Assembly: GCF_036711975.1 (NCBI RefSeq)
Contig: NC_091972.1
Location: 8,251,001 to 8,315,000 of the forward strand
DNA from: Onthophagus taurus
Taxonomy: Eukaryota; Arthropoda; Insecta; Coleoptera; Scarabaeidae
Length of the DNA stretch: 64,000 nucleotides
Reading direction: 5' to 3'
How positions within the stretch are numbered: position 1 is the stretch's first letter; the number at the start of each line of letters is the position of its first letter. The translations under genes and the position numbers were made by a program. Below are positions 60,541-64,000 of this stretch, in pieces. The notes beneath the pieces were generated by a model. That model had not been told where the DNA came from, ran no database searches, and saw only the letters and a list, made by a program, of their open reading frames with translations.

Positions 60541-63484
60541 TTTTAAAATAGCTAAATAAAATTGTGTTTATTTTCGATTTTAACTTCTACTATTCATGCA
60601 AACTCCGTACGTAAATATCGATGGAAAAGAGAAAAATGTTAGGTCGTTCGTCGAACTCTAGAGACCAAGGCGCGCGTTTAGAAATGTAAATTTCATCGTT
60701 GGTGGTCTTCCCAGAAAGCAAACACATCCCTCGGCTCAATATTGTGCCTGTTTCCCCGCAGGAGGAGGTCCTGCGGTTGGCCTTCCAAATAAAATATGTT
60801 AACATTAAGTGCGGTTCCAACGTCGCCGTCCTCTTTTGGCCAATGAAATCAAGTTTAAACCTTCCAGTTTCCGATCTTTTATATTCTATAGCCTGTTTAC
60901 TGTGGCTTCTATCGTAAATTGAATTAGGGGTAAAGTTCTTATTGTTAAGGAGGAAATATAAATTGGCCATTTTAAAAAATAAATATCATAAATATAAATT
61001 GGAATATTTTCGGAAAATATCAAAAATAACTAACTCAAATTTTATTTCAAGAAAAAAGATTAAAATTCAACACACATAATTGCAGATTGAAAGAGTTCTG
61101 TCTGAACGTAACATCAAATCAATTTATGTTAAAACAACCTAAGTTACTAAAAGCTGTAGTTGCTAAGTATTGCGTTGATTTACAATCTCATCTTCATTAT
61201 GACTTTTCAATTCAGATTTCTGGCCATGACCGATATCATATGCAGATTTATGATCCAAAGATCTATTTAGTAATATCATTTTATCACGTTGGCGAGTCCT
61301 TAAATTGCTGCTGTGGCCGAGCTGCAAACATTTGACATGTGTTATTTGTAGTTAATTCTCTGATCTATATTCACCCACAAATGCTTCATCGTCCTTTTAC
61401 TTTCTATGTTAAATTGGTGTTTATTAGAGAAGCTTTTTCCATAGCTAGGGTCATTTTATTGGTTTTGCACCATTGCGGTACTTGACATGAAACTTGACCA
61501 AAATGCAGCTTGAAAAGATTTTCTGCCAAGCTCCCTTTTAAATTCACGTACTCGTCCTGACAGTAGTTCTTTATTATTTTTAGGAAGTTTACAAGGACTT
61601 TTATGTCTTTTAGTTTCTCAAGAAGCGCCGGCTACTAAAGCTGCCAAGACATATTTATAATTCGATTCCATGTCTATCTTACTTTGCACAATATATTTCT
61701 AATTTATTCTTTACGAGTATAATTTTGATGAAATAAGTATAATATAAATATATTTTGTATATTACATCTTATTGGCATTTTGCCATATTTATATTTTTGA
61801 CACCAATCTGGTTCTCTAAAACTAATTGGATAACACGATTTCGTTGTTTGTGCTCATTAAGCATAGTTAGTAGCTCATTAAAAGTCATGCATTTTCCAAC
61901 ATTTGCTAATGCCAAAAATTTGTAATCTCCTCGGTTTCACCAGAATGATACCAAATTTTTTTTTGAATTCTGTTAAATTAAATTTTAATGAAAAACCGAA
62001 ATTATCCGAAGTAAAAAAAATGTAGATGTAAAAGAGAATATAGTAACAGAGTTGGGGGGGTTGACCATTTCTCTAAAGGCGGCTTGCACAAAAGGATTTA
62101 TGGCACTTTCCGGGGGTACGTGTTAATGGAAAAGAAGACAGAGTGCACTCTGTTGCGTTCCAGTTTTCACGTGAGCTGCAGTTTTTTTTAGCCATTTTTT
62201 GTTACTTCCTTTTTTGACAAATTTGCGCCAACGGTAACGGCCGCGTCGCGACGCCGGCGCCGTTCCCTGGCGGACCTCAATTTATATTTACACGCGTCAG
62301 GGTAAGTGATGGGGCGTCCAGCAGCCACCACGATAAAAACCGAAAACTGCCTGGAAAAATGTACCCCAACGAAATTGATGACAGAGAATTTTCGACTTTT
62401 TTATCTTGCTTACTTTCCCAAACAAAATGTTGTAATTTCTTTTTGCGGTCGGTCATATCAAAAACTATTTTTTGGATTATACTTATCTTTGTAAGCTTAG
62501 ACTTTGAACAAAGGTGTTAAGCGAGGCGAAAATAGAGCAGTAGAGCGGTAATATACGAAATGATCAAAAGGACAAAATGGAAAGACCCGACGCGTTGCAA
62601 CTAGAAGCAGTAGACAGAGAGACTCTGAAACATAATTTCGAGTCGTGCACAAGTTTACGCAGGTATAAGCTTTTCTCTGTATCAAGCTGACGAATCAACT
62701 TGTAGTACCATCTTCTCTCCTTCGAGTCTTTGAAGAGGCGGATATCGACTCGCTAATTACACTTACTACCCGTGTACGACGACGATGTTCGCCCTCTTTG
62801 TCGTTTTCAAATTCCGCTTTAGTTCCACCTTCATTTCGTATTAAACTCTGAATTATTATTAATATTGGCTCGGGTGTATATACTCCACGTGTACCGTATA
62901 CAAAAGTTGCGCAACCTCTCTAAAATCAGATTCAAAATTGCATACGAAAGAGATTTCGATTATTTCATAATTTCGTTACGTTCTTTTAAGCGATGAAATT
63001 TGAATTGGATCATTAAAATGTGTAATTATTACTTCAATATGGATTTGTTGAAAGGCGACTTCCCGTTGACGAAAATGAGAAAACTTCCTAGAAACCGATG
63101 CAATTTTACGTGGAACGTTTGAAAGCGCAAAACGAAATGCAAAAATTGGCCACGAAGGGAAATGAAGAATATTTAATTTAACGGTTAGTAAATGTGAGCG
63201 AAACTTCGGGTGTACGAAAAGCTTGTGAGCTTAATTTGCCGTGTTTCGAACGAGTTCGTTCGGTTAAACATCGTTTAGGCGTGCTGTTTTCGATGGTTTT
63301 ACGAATAAACCCTAAATGTACTGTTAGGTACTCAACGAATAATACTTTTAAAACCTCGATTTAAAGGACCTCGTTAGGACGAATGAAATATTTTTAAATT
63401 ATACTATTAATATTATCTATTTAATGCATTAGTATGTTTAAAGTTTAAATATAAATATTAGCGCTTATAGATAGAATGCAAATA
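60541..63484. other. Beat-like intron or upstream DNA with GC-rich patches
   Basis: Patches 60690-60860 and 62060-62330 are GC- and CpG-rich; the latter includes GGCCGCGTCGCGACGCCGGC and a possible donor CAGGGTAAGTGATGG at about 62298. That could mark a promoter and first exon on the plus strand, but no open frame supports it. The rest is AT-rich and featureless. Confidence 0.35.
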
Positions 63485-64000
63485 GGGTTAAATTCGAAAA
63501 ATTTTCGATTTTTCAAAACGGCTTGTTGCATTAAAAAGAGGATACTTTAATTAATAATTATTGGTGATATTTCCACAAGGATCCTTCAAGAAATTAATTT
63601 TATAGCGAATTTTGAAAATTATCGATGAAAATTGCAACATCGAAAATTTTATCAAAACTTCAAATATTGTTTTCTCAAAAACTAAAAGTTATTTTTCAAA
63701 ACGGGTTGGTTCATTGGAAAGAGGACACTTTTATTAACACATTGGGAAATTTTCATACTCATAATCCAAAAAATTGATTTTATACGAATTTTTAAAACTT
63801 AATCGGCGAAAATTGCAAAATACGACAAAATTGTCGATCATTTCAAAAATTTATTTCTCAACAACTAAAAGTGATTTTTCAAAACGGCTTGTTGTATTAA
63901 AAAGGGGATACTTTAATTAATAATTGGTGATATTTCCACAAGGATCCTTCAAGAAATTAATTTTATAGCGAATTTTGAAAATTATCGATGAAAATTGCAA
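63485..64000. repeat. Satellite with ~182-bp period, continuing past the window
   Basis: TTTTCAAAACGGCTTGTTGC (63511), TTTTCAAAACGGGTTGGTTC (63693) and TTTTCAAAACGGCTTGTTGT (63876) mark three units. Units one and three are nearly identical while the middle differs, so the real repeat is a dimer of about 365 bases. Units share AAAATTATCGATGAAAATTG-type segments. Confidence 0.8.

Noticed and set aside
60590-60970. Possible upstream exon of the beat-like gene on the minus strand
   Set aside because: None of the three frames resembles an Ig domain or links in phase to the exon at 60216.

Overview
This is a piece of an AT-rich insect nuclear genome. The evidence is spliced genes with short GT-AG introns, animal protein families (dymeclin, LIV-1 zinc transporter, inward-rectifier K+ channels, beaten path-type immunoglobulin protein), and dense Tc1-like, non-LTR and MITE debris of the kind common in beetles and other large insect genomes. 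The order cannot be settled from the sequence alone. Most long stretches without genes are intron or transposon graveyard.

Layout. 1-1020 (+): the 3' end of dymeclin. 1347-3655 (+): a complete six-exon SQOR-like mitochondrial flavoprotein that appears to lack both redox cysteines. 3842-4347 (-): a two-exon 133-residue protein I do not recognise, convergent with SQOR. 8751-13407 (-): a five-exon MIF4G-domain protein with a Gln-rich and Gly/Trp-repeat tail; its 2.9 kb last intron holds a Tc1 element interrupted by a LINE. 18571-21786 (+): zinc transporter fear-of-intimacy (ZIP6/10 type). 24153-25891 (-) and 29626-36226 (-): two diverged Kir channels in tandem. 39231-50350: nested transposons, including a non-LTR element split by three later insertions, one of them a terminal-inverted-repeat element encoding a DUF7869-like protein. 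53321-53603 (-): a small secreted Cys-containing peptide. 56381-60216 (-): the last two exons of a beat-family Ig protein whose 5' part lies beyond the window; its intron holds a 165-bp tandem array and a CRE-bearing GC island. 63485-64000: start of a satellite with a ~182-bp period.

The genes do not form one pathway. The two Kir genes are clearly a local duplication. The strongest leads are the SQOR paralog without catalytic cysteines, the DUF7869-like TIR element with a candidate 4-bp target duplication, the repeat-tailed MIF4G protein, the unusual Kir pores, and several palindromic or tandem repeat structures.
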